This document shows positions 7,355-15,146 of a DNA stretch of 17,669 nucleotides, in pieces; position 1 is the stretch's first letter, and every line of letters starts with the position of its first letter. Source of the DNA: Candidatus Brevefilum sp. (GTDB lineage: Bacteria; Chloroflexota; Anaerolineae; Anaerolineales; Anaerolineaceae); contig SKPR01000163.1 of the NCBI GenBank assembly GCA_007119455.1, forward strand, positions 1 to 17,669, given 5' to 3'. The notes beneath the pieces are model-generated. The model saw nothing but the letters and a program-made list of their open reading frames with translations. It was not told where the DNA came from and searched no databases. The translations under genes were made by a program, and so were the position numbers.

Positions 7355-7419
7355 ATAGGGGCTGTTGGGATTCATTAATGATCAAGACAATGATCATCAA
7401 CCGGGCAATGTGTGAGCGC

Positions 7420-8067
7420 TCAACGGTTACCGCGCACTTCTTCCTGGAGCTGCTGGTAAAAAGAAACCATAAAATCATGCCTGGCATCTGCCATCTGTCT
7501 TCCGCTGGATGTGAACAGACGGTTTTTTACCTTACGCAATTTGAAAACAAATTCATGATAGGAAGAATGGGGTTCAGCGGGTTGCTTCTGACCGGTTTCA
7601 AGGAATAAGGCTGAAGGTTCTGCATAAGCCGGTTGCCCATCCAGGGCTGCATAGGCAATGGTACGGGCCACGCCAATGGCACCCAGCACATCCAATTTAT
7701 CGGCATCGAAGAGCACCTTAGCCTCAATTGTTTCGGGTTGCTCATGATTACCCCGAAAGCGGTGCGCGCGAATACAGTGTTGCACAGCCCGAATCCGGTC
7801 AGCTGGCCAACCTTTTTCGGTCAGTACATCCCCAGCAAATTGTGCGGATGTGAGGTGGTGATCTGCGCGGGAAGACCCTTCTCCGCCAGGTGCGCTGCCC
7901 CTGGAGTCATGAAGCCAGGCGGCAGCCCTGACAATATCGATATCAGCCCCCTCAGCCCGAGCCAGACGTTCGGCAATCCTCAAGACCCGCAAGACATGTT
8001 CAAAATCGTGAATGGGATCGGCGTTCCGGTACCATTCACGTGCTTCTTCAATGGTGATGGACAACAA
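7420..8067 (-). CDS. HD-domain hydrolase of the YedJ/YpgQ type
   Basis: This 215-residue soluble HD-superfamily metal-dependent phosphohydrolase has the layout of E. coli YedJ and B. subtilis YpgQ. Metal ligands are visible as H20/H24 in DPIHDFEHV, H53-D54 in AWLHD and D121/D123 in LFDADKLDVLGAIGVAR, which is almost a family signature. The C-terminal half (HEFVFKLRKVKNRLFTSSGR) is also YedJ-like. YpgQ relatives act as nucleotide pyrophosphohydrolases; the substrate here is unknown. The start is TTG 8067, with TTG as second codon, supported by a perfect AGGAGGAG at 8085-8078. It is the last gene of the five-gene operon, 24 bases after the small membrane protein. Confidence 0.88.
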   Translation of the reverse strand: MLSITIEEAREWYRNADPIHDFEHVLRVLRIAERLARAEGADIDIVRAAAWLHDSRGSAPGGEGSSRADHHLTSAQFAGDVLTEKGWPADRIRAVQHCIRAHRFRGNHEQPETIEAKVLFDADKLDVLGAIGVARTIAYAALDGQPAYAEPSALFLETGQKQPAEPHSSYHEFVFKLRKVKNRLFTSSGRQMADARHDFMVSFYQQLQEEVRGNR

Positions 8068-8077
8068 TTTAAGTAGT

Positions 8078-8085
8078 CTCCTCCT
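8078..8085 (-). promoter_or_regulatory. Strong ribosome binding site that fixes a TTG start
   Basis: AGGAGGAG on the minus strand lies 10 bases before TTG 8067. No ATG follows before the conserved HD-family N-terminus, so TTG initiation is well supported. Confidence 0.75.
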
Positions 8086-8091
8086 GTGAAA

Positions 8092-8280
8092 TTACCAGCG
8101 CAGGATGATATCGAGAAAGCCCAGAAAATAGCCTGCCACCAAAATGAGAGAGATGAGTATCAATGCCACCCGAATAAACCGCCAGGCGAATTTTAGAACA
8201 AATCGCAGGATAAACACACCAAAAAGCAGGATTGCACCTGCGCCAGCCAGAAAAAAGAAGTTGTCAAGTGTCAGGTTCAT
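8092..8280 (-). CDS. Small membrane protein, function unknown (62 residues)
   Basis: I do not recognise the family. The protein has two hydrophobic helices, about residues 8-28 (FFFLAGAGAILLFGVFILRF) and 37-58, joined by a short basic stretch (KFAWRFIR). It has no cysteines and almost no soluble part, and ends in LRW. By the positive-inside rule both ends would face outside and the basic loop inside. It sits eight bases after hutI and 24 before the HD gene in a tight operon, which supports it being a real gene. The ATG has only a weak ribosome binding site (GATAGAA), so translational coupling to hutI is likely. Confidence 0.65.
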   Translation of the reverse strand: MNLTLDNFFFLAGAGAILLFGVFILRFVLKFAWRFIRVALILISLILVAGYFLGFLDIILRW

Positions 8281-8288
8281 AAAGTATT

Positions 8289-9593
8289 CTATCCCGGTCT
8301 GTTAGTGATTTCGGGTGCAGTTGGTGTAACCGGGTAAATTCTGCCCCGTTTGACAACATGGGTTACAAGATTGGTGCCGAAACGATAACCGAGGTGACGG
8401 AAATCATCCACGCTGAGGATCAGGATATCAGCCTGCTTTCCCGGCTCCAGGGAACCGATCCGGTCCTGACAATTCAATGCGGCCGCCGCGTTGATCGTCG
8501 CTGCTGCAATCGCCTGGGCAGGCGTGAGACCCAGCTTGCGGCAGGCCAGGGCCAGGATGAATTGCATCGATTCACACCATGAAGTCCCCGGGTTGGTATC
8601 GGTTGCCAGTGACAGCAAACCGCCTGCATCAAGAATCTGGCGAGCAGGGGTATATTCAGGCTCTCCCAGCCCAAAGGGCGTCCCCGGCAATGACACAGCC
8701 ACCGTGGCTGAGTTCGCCAGGGCTGTGATATCTTCTGATGAAGTCTTGACCAGGTGGTCGGCAGAAGCAGCGCCCAACTCAGCTGCCAGCGCTGCCCCGC
8801 CCAGGTTCTCAAACTCATCGGCGTGGATCTTCAACGGAAAGCCCCAATTTTGGGCAGTTTCCAGGATCAGGCGGGATTGCGCCAGATTGAAAGCGCCTTT
8901 CTCGCAAAAAACGTCAACAAAAGGTAGCGGACGACCGTGCGCATGATTTATCCACCAACTTTTCACAGCAGGGATCATCTCCTGGCAGAGCAATTCGACA
9001 TAATCACTGGCGGCATCCTGGTATTCAGGTGGGATGGCATGGGCACCGAGGAAGGTAGGGATCAGCTCCAAAGGGTCTGTTTCATCCAGCGCCAATATGG
9101 CCTCAAGTTGTTTGAGCTCAGATTCCCGTGTCAGGCCATAACCGGTTTTGACCTCCGCGGTGGTCGTCCCATTTTGGAAAGCATTCCAGGCTCTCACCCG
9201 GGTTTGGGCGACCAGTTCGGGGATGGTTGCTTTCCGGGTTGCAGCAACGGTTGAGAGGATTCCACCCCCTGCCGCTAATATTTCAAGATAAGATTTCCCT
9301 TGCAAGCGAAGGGCAAACTCACCGGCCCGGTCACCCGCCCATACCAGATGTGTATGGGGATCAACAAATCCGGGCATCAACACACACCCCCTGGCATCAA
9401 CCCGTTTTACCCGGGGGTACTTTTTCAGCAGGCTGTCGCTGGTGGCAGTTTCCAGGATTTGTTCACCCTCTAACAACACGGCCCCATTTTCAATGATGCC
9501 AAGCTCGCCCAATTGGGTCCCTCGTTGCGCCCCCCCGGCCAGGGTCAGTAATTGCCCAGCATTATGGATAACGACCTGTGATTTATCGTTCAT
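8289..9593 (-). CDS. hutI: Imidazolonepropionase
   Basis: This 434-residue amidohydrolase hydrolyses 4-imidazolone-5-propanoate to N-formimino-L-glutamate, the third step of histidine breakdown. Metal and substrate residues are recognisable: H80 and H82 in FVDPHTHLVWAGDR, LQGKSYLEILAAGGGI, TTAEVKTGYGL, LKIHADEF, ASADHL and the metal Asp in ATDTNPGTSW. The C-terminal ATINAAAALN and GSLEPGKQADILIL are typical of the amidohydrolase fold. The length is normal. I chose ATG 9593 over the preceding TTG because GGAGG lies seven bases upstream of ATG. No hutH, hutU or hutG is in the window, so either the rest of the pathway is elsewhere or this is a stand-alone copy. It lies 15 bases after the kinase-like gene. 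Confidence 0.95.
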   Translation of the reverse strand: MNDKSQVVIHNAGQLLTLAGGAQRGTQLGELGIIENGAVLLEGEQILETATSDSLLKKYPRVKRVDARGCVLMPGFVDPHTHLVWAGDRAGEFALRLQGKSYLEILAAGGGILSTVAATRKATIPELVAQTRVRAWNAFQNGTTTAEVKTGYGLTRESELKQLEAILALDETDPLELIPTFLGAHAIPPEYQDAASDYVELLCQEMIPAVKSWWINHAHGRPLPFVDVFCEKGAFNLAQSRLILETAQNWGFPLKIHADEFENLGGAALAAELGAASADHLVKTSSEDITALANSATVAVSLPGTPFGLGEPEYTPARQILDAGGLLSLATDTNPGTSWCESMQFILALACRKLGLTPAQAIAAATINAAAALNCQDRIGSLEPGKQADILILSVDDFRHLGYRFGTNLVTHVVKRGRIYPVTPTAPEITNRPG

Positions 9594-9608
9594 CAAATTT
9601 CCTCCATT

Positions 9609-10331
9609 TCAGATTAGCGGCCAGGGATAGGCCCGTCGATCCTCAGGAGGTAGTGGAAACGTTCCACTGTCGGCGAGCTGCTTCGCGCGTGATTTCAATG
9701 CCTGCATCTCTTCTTCAAGTAAGTGCGTGCGCAAGTCCCGGTAAAGGGTGCAGCCTGGTGATAGCCGTTCAAGAAAGGCTGTCACTTCCTTAAGGCAGTC
9801 GCCTGGAATCGGTTCCCCGGCATGATCCCATACGACTGTGCGGATTTTTTCTTCAACATGAAAGCTCAACCCATGATCAATCAACCAGAGTTTGCCATCC
9901 GGATCGATTAATAAATGCCCACCTTTGCGATCTGCATTATTAATAATAAAATCAAACGCCATCACTTTGGGCAGGTGTTCCCTATCTTTTTTACTGAGAT
10001 TAAAATAATGGTATTCAGGATTATGAGCAATAAAAAGTTGCACCGATCCCGGCCCCATGGGTGATTTTTTGATTCTGTATACCGTCGGCGGAACCAGGCC
10101 CCAACCCAGCCCCTCGCTGACCAGATAGGCCGCAACTTCCCGCCTGGAAAGGGTCTGGTCGGGGAAATCCCATAACGGACGTTCGCCCTGGGTGGGTTTG
10201 TAAACCGCCTCAAAACGCTGCCCCTCATATTGACTGACGACCATGAATGTATAGTTTGATCCATACATGAACTGCCCCTCCAGGCGCAGAGTGCCATGCC
10301 GCAGCGCTGAGAGGATGAAGCTCTTATCCAT
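9609..10331 (-). CDS. SCO1664-family PI3/4-kinase-like protein
   Basis: This 240-residue protein belongs to the family first noted as SCO1664 in Streptomyces, distantly related to phosphatidylinositol 3/4-kinases and HipA. The kinase-like marks are a lysine in EAVYKPTQGERPLWDFP (K45), an acidic helix residue in RREVAAYLVSE (E65), NNADRKGGH (131-139, with D134) and the metal-binding IDHG (151-154), followed by SFHVEEKIRTVVWDHAG. These segments are nearly collinear with actinobacterial members. The true substrate is unknown, and protein rather than lipid is plausible. It follows the DUF3090 gene by 15 bases, a pairing conserved across phyla; the histidine phosphatase that often completes the trio is absent here. 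The start is ATG 10331 with AAGG about 14 bases upstream, overlapping the previous stop. Confidence 0.88.
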   Translation of the reverse strand: MDKSFILSALRHGTLRLEGQFMYGSNYTFMVVSQYEGQRFEAVYKPTQGERPLWDFPDQTLSRREVAAYLVSEGLGWGLVPPTVYRIKKSPMGPGSVQLFIAHNPEYHYFNLSKKDREHLPKVMAFDFIINNADRKGGHLLIDPDGKLWLIDHGLSFHVEEKIRTVVWDHAGEPIPGDCLKEVTAFLERLSPGCTLYRDLRTHLLEEEMQALKSRAKQLADSGTFPLPPEDRRAYPWPLI

Positions 10332-10346
10332 TTTTCAGGGTTACCT

Positions 10347-10886
10347 TCAAGGGGTTGTTTTATGACCGTTGTTTTTGGGAGAAAATTCCCCTGGCGGAAG
10401 GATCGGTTCACCAGTAGAAGGCCAGACTGGCCGGCCTCGGCTGGCCAACTCAATCCCCCAGCGGGCCAATGCCCAAAGCTGTGACCGCGTACACCAGAAC
10501 CGCACCTCACTCAGCTCATCTTTTTCTGAATTTGTAATATCGACCGGAACTTCTTTGGCAATTAATATCAGCATATCCTGGTCAGGATCGTATCCCAGGC
10601 TCAATTCACCCACACGGAACAAGGGATCTAAAGGCGGCTCAAGGACCATTTCATCTTCTCGGTAATTGGGCGACGCTTCAGCCATATCGGAGATTTTTTC
10701 CCGCAATTCAGACATGAGATTCTCAATCGCCAAAGCCAGGGTCTGGATTTGGAACTTTTCGACCAGTAACGTGATCTCCTGATCCTGACCCTTTCCCTGC
10801 AGGTAGAATACGCGCTCACCTGGCTGTCCGATGGCGTCCACCGTGATTTTTATGACTGGATTTATATCAACATTAATTCGGGACAT
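10347..10886 (-). CDS. DUF3090 protein lacking the C-terminal zinc knuckle
   Basis: This 179-residue protein of unknown function is encoded next to the SCO1664-type kinase, as in Actinobacteria. Conserved family segments are PGERVFYLQ (22-30), a helix rich in Leu/Glu (about 44-66), EPPLDPLFRVGELSLGYD (83-100), TRSQLWALARWGIE and GRPVWPSTGEPILPPGE. In typical members the last part reads approximately CPxCGxPxxPxGHxCPRxNG and probably binds zinc. Here the four expected ligands are W, T, E and S, while the surrounding Gly/Pro/Asn scaffold is kept; the only cysteine is C132. I chose ATG 10886 (TGGA six bases upstream) over TTG 10901. It is the first gene of the five-gene operon. The ligand comparison is from memory of the family. 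Confidence 0.85.
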   Translation of the reverse strand: MSRINVDINPVIKITVDAIGQPGERVFYLQGKGQDQEITLLVEKFQIQTLALAIENLMSELREKISDMAEASPNYREDEMVLEPPLDPLFRVGELSLGYDPDQDMLILIAKEVPVDITNSEKDELSEVRFWCTRSQLWALARWGIELASRGRPVWPSTGEPILPPGEFSPKNNGHKTTP

Positions 10887-10998
10887 GCTTGATCCATTCA
10901 ATTTCAGTAACTGCTCAAGCGGTTTTGTTGCTGAAGGCTGGGGGGCCTATATTCTCTTGCATGCTGAGTAGTTACCAATTTCAATATTAATCATAAGG

Positions 10999-11028
10999 AT
11001 TTTACCAGAATTGAGTGAGGATAGTTAA
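10999..11028 (-). promoter_or_regulatory. Probable promoter of the DUF3090-kinase-hutI-HD operon
   Basis: On the minus strand, TTAACT (11028-11023) lies 18 bases before TAAAAT (11004-10999), which is preceded by TGG as in extended -10 promoters. The octamer GGTAAAAT is the same as at 7354 and 4873. The leader would be about 105 bases. The rest of the 207-base gap holds no gene; I see no good terminator for dnaE in it, only short stems without T-runs. Confidence 0.5.
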
Positions 11029-11093
11029 TACCCTTTGTGAATTTCCAGGAATGTCTGGACGAAACCTGATTCTCGGTTGACGCAATGACTCTC

Positions 11094-14000
11094 TCAACCC
11101 AAGTGGGCGATATCAATGTTATTTTGACCCATCAGGCCTTCTAATTTATGGACCAATGTGTCGGTTAAACCTGTGGTGACATTTGGAAAACTGATTTCAT
11201 AATATACGCCGTTTTCCCTGACACGAAAAGCAAACCGATCTCGTCCTGGACGAGAAACCAAAATGTCATGGATCCGCCTCAAGCGCCGCACATCCTGGTT
11301 TTTATCCCCACAGGTATCGATGGTGATATAGATGCACCGAGGTTGCTGATCCGGATTGGGTAAGGGTTCTGGCTTTGGAACCGTCACATTCAGCACGTGG
11401 AAAGCCCTGTTCGGTGGATCAGGTTCCCGAAATTTATTCACCGGGTTGCCTTCTTCAGACTCTGGCTCCGGCTCGGACTGTTCATCATCACTGGCGATTT
11501 TTTCGGCATCTGGTTTTACATCAGGTTCCTCAGGAGAATTGGGAGAATTTTCTTCAACCAGATTAACCTCATCCAACTGATGGGATGAGGTCTCGCCCAC
11601 TTGATCGCCCCCTGCTGATGTATCCGGTTGAAGGTCGTCAAATGGCAAATCGGGCAAGTAATCATCCAGGATATCATCATCCACGAGCACCTCATCAATC
11701 TCAAAAGGCGAATCTTCATTTGATGAAGGCTCATCTTCCGGGTCAGCGATTAATTCATTGAGCATGACGGGTGAGATGGTGTCAACCAAAATCTTTGCCT
11801 CGCCCTGGGAGACATCCACCCGACCTTCAGCCAGCAGGACATTGTCCATCTCAACCAGGTGATAATACTTTTCCCATACTTGGGGAAAAACCACCAGGTC
11901 AACCTTTCCAAACAGGTCTTCCAGGGTGATAAAACCCATACTGTTGCCCTTTTTGGTCAGATGCTGACGGAAGCGGTCCACCATGCCAGCCACCATCACC
12001 CTTTCACCTTCTGCAGCTTCCGTACGTTGATGTGAAAAATGGCTCACTTTTTCTTGAAGGGTTTTCTGATATGGGCTTAATGGATGGTCTGAAACATACA
12101 TCCCAATCAGCTCACGCTCCCACATAAGCTCCTCACGTTTATCGACAAACCCCGGTTCTCTGAGGATGATCCCGTGTTGAACAGAGCTGGCGCCACCGAA
12201 CAGCATTAATTGTCCCGCCTCCTTGGCCCTGAAATAACTGCTGCTGACCGCGATAATTCTCTCAAGCTCATTCAATAAAGACCGGCGATGTCCAAAGCTA
12301 TCCAAGCCCCCGACCTTGATCAGACATTCCAGTGCACGCCGGCCCACCTGCCTCAGATCAACCCGGTGAGTAAAATCTGTCAGGTCTTTGAATGAACCAT
12401 CTTTGCGGGCATCCATGATCAGCGTAACCGGGTTCTGGCCCACATTTTTTATCGCCCCCAGACCAAATCGGATGGCAGGATCCTTGCCCTGCCGATCTTC
12501 AATTTCGAAATCATAACCACTCGTATTGATATCCGGTGGCAAGACGTCCAATCCCATCGTCCGGCATTCAGCGACGTAAGCAGCCACTTTTTCGGTTTCG
12601 TTCTTCCAGGCTGAAAGCAATGCCGTCATATACTCAATGGGATAATGGTATTTCAGATACCCGGTTTGAACGGCAATCACGCCGTAATCTGCAGCATGGC
12701 TTTTATTGAATCCATAACTGGCAAAATCTTCCCAATTCTTGAAGATTGCTTCTGCCTCAGTTTTACTAACGTTGCTGTGGGTTTGGGCACCTTTGACAAA
12801 TTTCTTACGGTGCTTTTCCAGTTGACCCTTTTTCTTTTTGGCAATGGCCTTGCGCAGGCTATCAGCATCGGTAGGTTCATACCCTGCCAGCTGCATGGCA
12901 GCCTGCATGATTTGTTCCTGGTAAATCGGGATGCCAAAGGTGTCTTTAAATATTGGCTCCAGGGCTTCATGGGGATAGGTGGGCTTTTCCTTCTCGTGAA
13001 GGCAGTTGATGTACTGGGGAATGAACTGCATCGGACCCGGGCGGTAAAGGGCGATCATGGCAATTACATGAGCCAGTTCACGCGGCTTCATTTCTGTGAT
13101 GTAACGTGTCATCCCGGTGCCTTCCAACTGGAACAGGCCGGATGTATACCCCTGGCTGATGAAGGTGAAAACCTCTGGATCATCAATCGGGATTGAACGC
13201 AGGTTGAATTCTTTCCCATGGCGCGCTTTGATCAGTTCACAGGCACGGGACATAATTGTGAGGGTCACCAGGCCCAAAAAGTCGACTTTCAGCAACCCCA
13301 GGTAATCAATTATTGACATCTCAAACTGTGTGATGGTATTGATCGGGTTTTCATCGGAATGGCTGGTTGGCCTGTGCAGAGGGACATATTCAACGATCGG
13401 TTTATCGGTGATAATCACACCTGCAGCATGGGTGCCGGCACTGCGCACCGTGCCTTCCATCTTGCTGGCCGTATCGATCAGATCCTTTAAATAGGATGCA
13501 GATTGATAAACCTGCTGCAGTTCGGTTGATTCGTCTAAAACCTTCTGGATGGAGATCGGTTTTCCCGGAATGGCGGGAATCATCTTGGCGACTCTGTCAA
13601 CTTCCGAAATGGGAATATCCATCACCCGGCCAACATCACGGATGGCGGCCCGGGCGCCCATTGTACCAAAGGTGATGATCTGAGCAACTTTATCTTCCCC
13701 ATATTTCTCAGCGCAGTAATGCATCATTTCTGCCCGGCGGTCATCCTGAAAATCCAGGTCGATATCGGGCATATTGACGCGACCTTTTTGGAGAAATCGC
13801 TCAAACATGAGGTCATGTTCCAAAGGATCAATCAGGTTGATATCGAGGGTATAAGCAACCAGGGAGCCGGCCGCAGACCCGCGCGCGTTGTACCAGATTC
13901 CGCGGGATTGGGCATACTGACAGAGATCCCAAACGATCAGGAAGTAGGCATCAAAGCCCATTTCATTAATGACCGACAGCTCATAGTCCAACCGTTCTTT

Positions 14001-14954
14001 TATTTCAGGGTCATCTGCACGGGAGCCATAGATGCGTTTCAAACCCTCTTCACACAGGTGACGCAGATAAGATTGCGCCGTAAATCCTTCGGGAACTGTG
14101 AAAAGGGGCAGGTGATAACCGTCAGGAGCCAGATCAACCTGGCATCGTTCAGCGATGGCCAGGGTGTTTTCAATCGCACCCGGAATATGGCCGAAAAGTG
14201 CCTGCATTTCTTCTGGAGTGGTCAGGTAATAGCTGTCATCATCCATGCGCATTCGGTCCGGGTTTGAGAGCAAGTTGCCCGTCTGGATGGCCAGGAGAAT
14301 GTCCTGTAAACGCGCGTCTTCCTTATTGACATAGTGAACGTCATTGGCAGCGATAAATGGGGCCTGGTGGCGTTTTCCGAGATCAACCAGATGCTGATTT
14401 GTCTGGGCCAAACCCCGGATATCGTGGGATTGAAGTTCAATATAAAACCGGTCCCGGCCAAATACATCCATGTACCAGGCCAGGTGCTTTTCAGCTCTGT
14501 CAAGATCGTTATGCAGCAGGGCACGGGGAATCTCACCGGACAGACATCCTGATGTGGCAATTAACCCCTCGCTGTGTGCCTCAAGATAGTTCCGATCAAT
14601 CCGCGGCCGGTAATAAAACCCCTCCAATTGCGAGGCAGAAGCAATCTTCAGCAAATTTTTATATCCAGCCATGTTCTCCGCCAGGAGGAGAAGGTGTGAA
14701 GTTCGTTTATCGCGCAGGGGATCTCGATCGGTCATCCGGCGAGGTGCCAGATAGGTTTCAAGTCCGATGATGGGCTTGACACCAGCTTTAATCGCCTGAT
14801 TAAAGAAAGTGACCGCACCATACATGGTGCCATGATCGGTCAGCGCTAACGCTGGCATGCCCAGCTCACGGGCACGATTTACCAGCAGCTCAATCTGGCT
14901 GAAACCATCCAAAATTGAATAGGTTGAGTGTACATGAAGATGGACAAATGACAT
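11094..14954 (-). CDS. dnaE: DNA polymerase III alpha subunit
   Basis: This 1286-residue protein is the replicative polymerase. Domains in order: PHP (about 1-270) with metal residues H7, H9, D40, H41, E66, H87, C137, D205 and H207; palm with RGSAAGS (358-364), catalytic D399 and D401 in PDIDLDF and D558 in KVDFLGL; fingers and thumb to about 880; helix-hairpin-helix region; clamp-binding motif QLMLF (915-919); OB fold (about 985-1060); a very acidic linker (1068-1183); and a folded C-terminal domain starting about RAFHVLNVTV. It is longer than the E. coli enzyme (about 1160 residues) because of the linker and tail. I chose ATG 14954 since the PHP domain normally opens with FVHLHVHS; TTG 14996 is an in-frame alternative. 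No strong ribosome binding site precedes ATG 14954. Confidence 0.97.
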   Translation of the reverse strand: MSFVHLHVHSTYSILDGFSQIELLVNRARELGMPALALTDHGTMYGAVTFFNQAIKAGVKPIIGLETYLAPRRMTDRDPLRDKRTSHLLLLAENMAGYKNLLKIASASQLEGFYYRPRIDRNYLEAHSEGLIATSGCLSGEIPRALLHNDLDRAEKHLAWYMDVFGRDRFYIELQSHDIRGLAQTNQHLVDLGKRHQAPFIAANDVHYVNKEDARLQDILLAIQTGNLLSNPDRMRMDDDSYYLTTPEEMQALFGHIPGAIENTLAIAERCQVDLAPDGYHLPLFTVPEGFTAQSYLRHLCEEGLKRIYGSRADDPEIKERLDYELSVINEMGFDAYFLIVWDLCQYAQSRGIWYNARGSAAGSLVAYTLDINLIDPLEHDLMFERFLQKGRVNMPDIDLDFQDDRRAEMMHYCAEKYGEDKVAQIITFGTMGARAAIRDVGRVMDIPISEVDRVAKMIPAIPGKPISIQKVLDESTELQQVYQSASYLKDLIDTASKMEGTVRSAGTHAAGVIITDKPIVEYVPLHRPTSHSDENPINTITQFEMSIIDYLGLLKVDFLGLVTLTIMSRACELIKARHGKEFNLRSIPIDDPEVFTFISQGYTSGLFQLEGTGMTRYITEMKPRELAHVIAMIALYRPGPMQFIPQYINCLHEKEKPTYPHEALEPIFKDTFGIPIYQEQIMQAAMQLAGYEPTDADSLRKAIAKKKKGQLEKHRKKFVKGAQTHSNVSKTEAEAIFKNWEDFASYGFNKSHAADYGVIAVQTGYLKYHYPIEYMTALLSAWKNETEKVAAYVAECRTMGLDVLPPDINTSGYDFEIEDRQGKDPAIRFGLGAIKNVGQNPVTLIMDARKDGSFKDLTDFTHRVDLRQVGRRALECLIKVGGLDSFGHRRSLLNELERIIAVSSSYFRAKEAGQLMLFGGASSVQHGIILREPGFVDKREELMWERELIGMYVSDHPLSPYQKTLQEKVSHFSHQRTEAAEGERVMVAGMVDRFRQHLTKKGNSMGFITLEDLFGKVDLVVFPQVWEKYYHLVEMDNVLLAEGRVDVSQGEAKILVDTISPVMLNELIADPEDEPSSNEDSPFEIDEVLVDDDILDDYLPDLPFDDLQPDTSAGGDQVGETSSHQLDEVNLVEENSPNSPEEPDVKPDAEKIASDDEQSEPEPESEEGNPVNKFREPDPPNRAFHVLNVTVPKPEPLPNPDQQPRCIYITIDTCGDKNQDVRRLRRIHDILVSRPGRDRFAFRVRENGVYYEISFPNVTTGLTDTLVHKLEGLMGQNNIDIAHLG

Positions 14955-14986
14955 TTCAATAATTAATGACTTGATAGATTGGTTGT

Positions 14987-15026
14987 GTCCTGGCAAAAAA
15001 TTGCGCCCTTGTTCTAATCCCAGGAC
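14987..15026 (-). promoter_or_regulatory. Inverted repeat in the dnaE leader
   Basis: A perfect 7-base inverted repeat, CCAGGAC (15020-15026) and GTCCTGG (14987-14993), lies between the dnaE promoter and its start, with a 26-base loop. Two further pairs extend it after one mismatch. The alternative TTG start (14996-14994) sits at the edge of the stem. It may be a leader RNA hairpin or a protein-binding operator. There is no T-run after it. Confidence 0.45.
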
Positions 15027-15041
15027 GCATTCACTTAAGTT

Positions 15042-15050
15042 ATTATAGCA
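15042..15050 (-). promoter_or_regulatory. Extended -10 promoter of dnaE
   Basis: The minus strand reads TGCTATAAT: a perfect TATAAT (15047-15042) with the TGN extension. There is no recognisable -35 box at 16-18 bases, consistent with the extended -10 type. Transcription would begin near 15035, giving a leader of about 80 bases that includes the inverted repeat at 14987-15026. Confidence 0.6.
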
Positions 15051-15078
15051 CGCCGGTTTCTTATCTGATTTTGATAGT

Positions 15079-15120
15079 CTTAAAAACCCAAGAATTTTAA
15101 GGCGCGTTTAGGCTTGCGCC
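15079..15120 (-). terminator. Tandem hairpins after the unknown membrane protein gene
   Basis: Reading leftward, GGCGC (15120-15116) and GCGCC (15105-15101) form a GC-rich stem. It is followed directly by a second stem, CTTAAAA (15101-15095) with TTTTAAG (15085-15079). The pair begins 27 bases past the stop codon at 15147. The T-run is poor (TTAAAATT), so this is a possible rather than certain intrinsic terminator. Confidence 0.4.
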
Positions 15121-15146
15121 CCATTTAATAAATTGCCTGAGTGCCA

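Noticed and set aside
11076..11098. Inverted repeat GGTTGA/TCAACC across the dnaE stop codon as a terminator
   Set aside because: The stem is only six bases, overlaps the coding end and has no T-run.
12645..13196. A 183-codon plus-strand reading frame
   Set aside because: It is antisense inside dnaE, whose protein is strongly conserved throughout this stretch.
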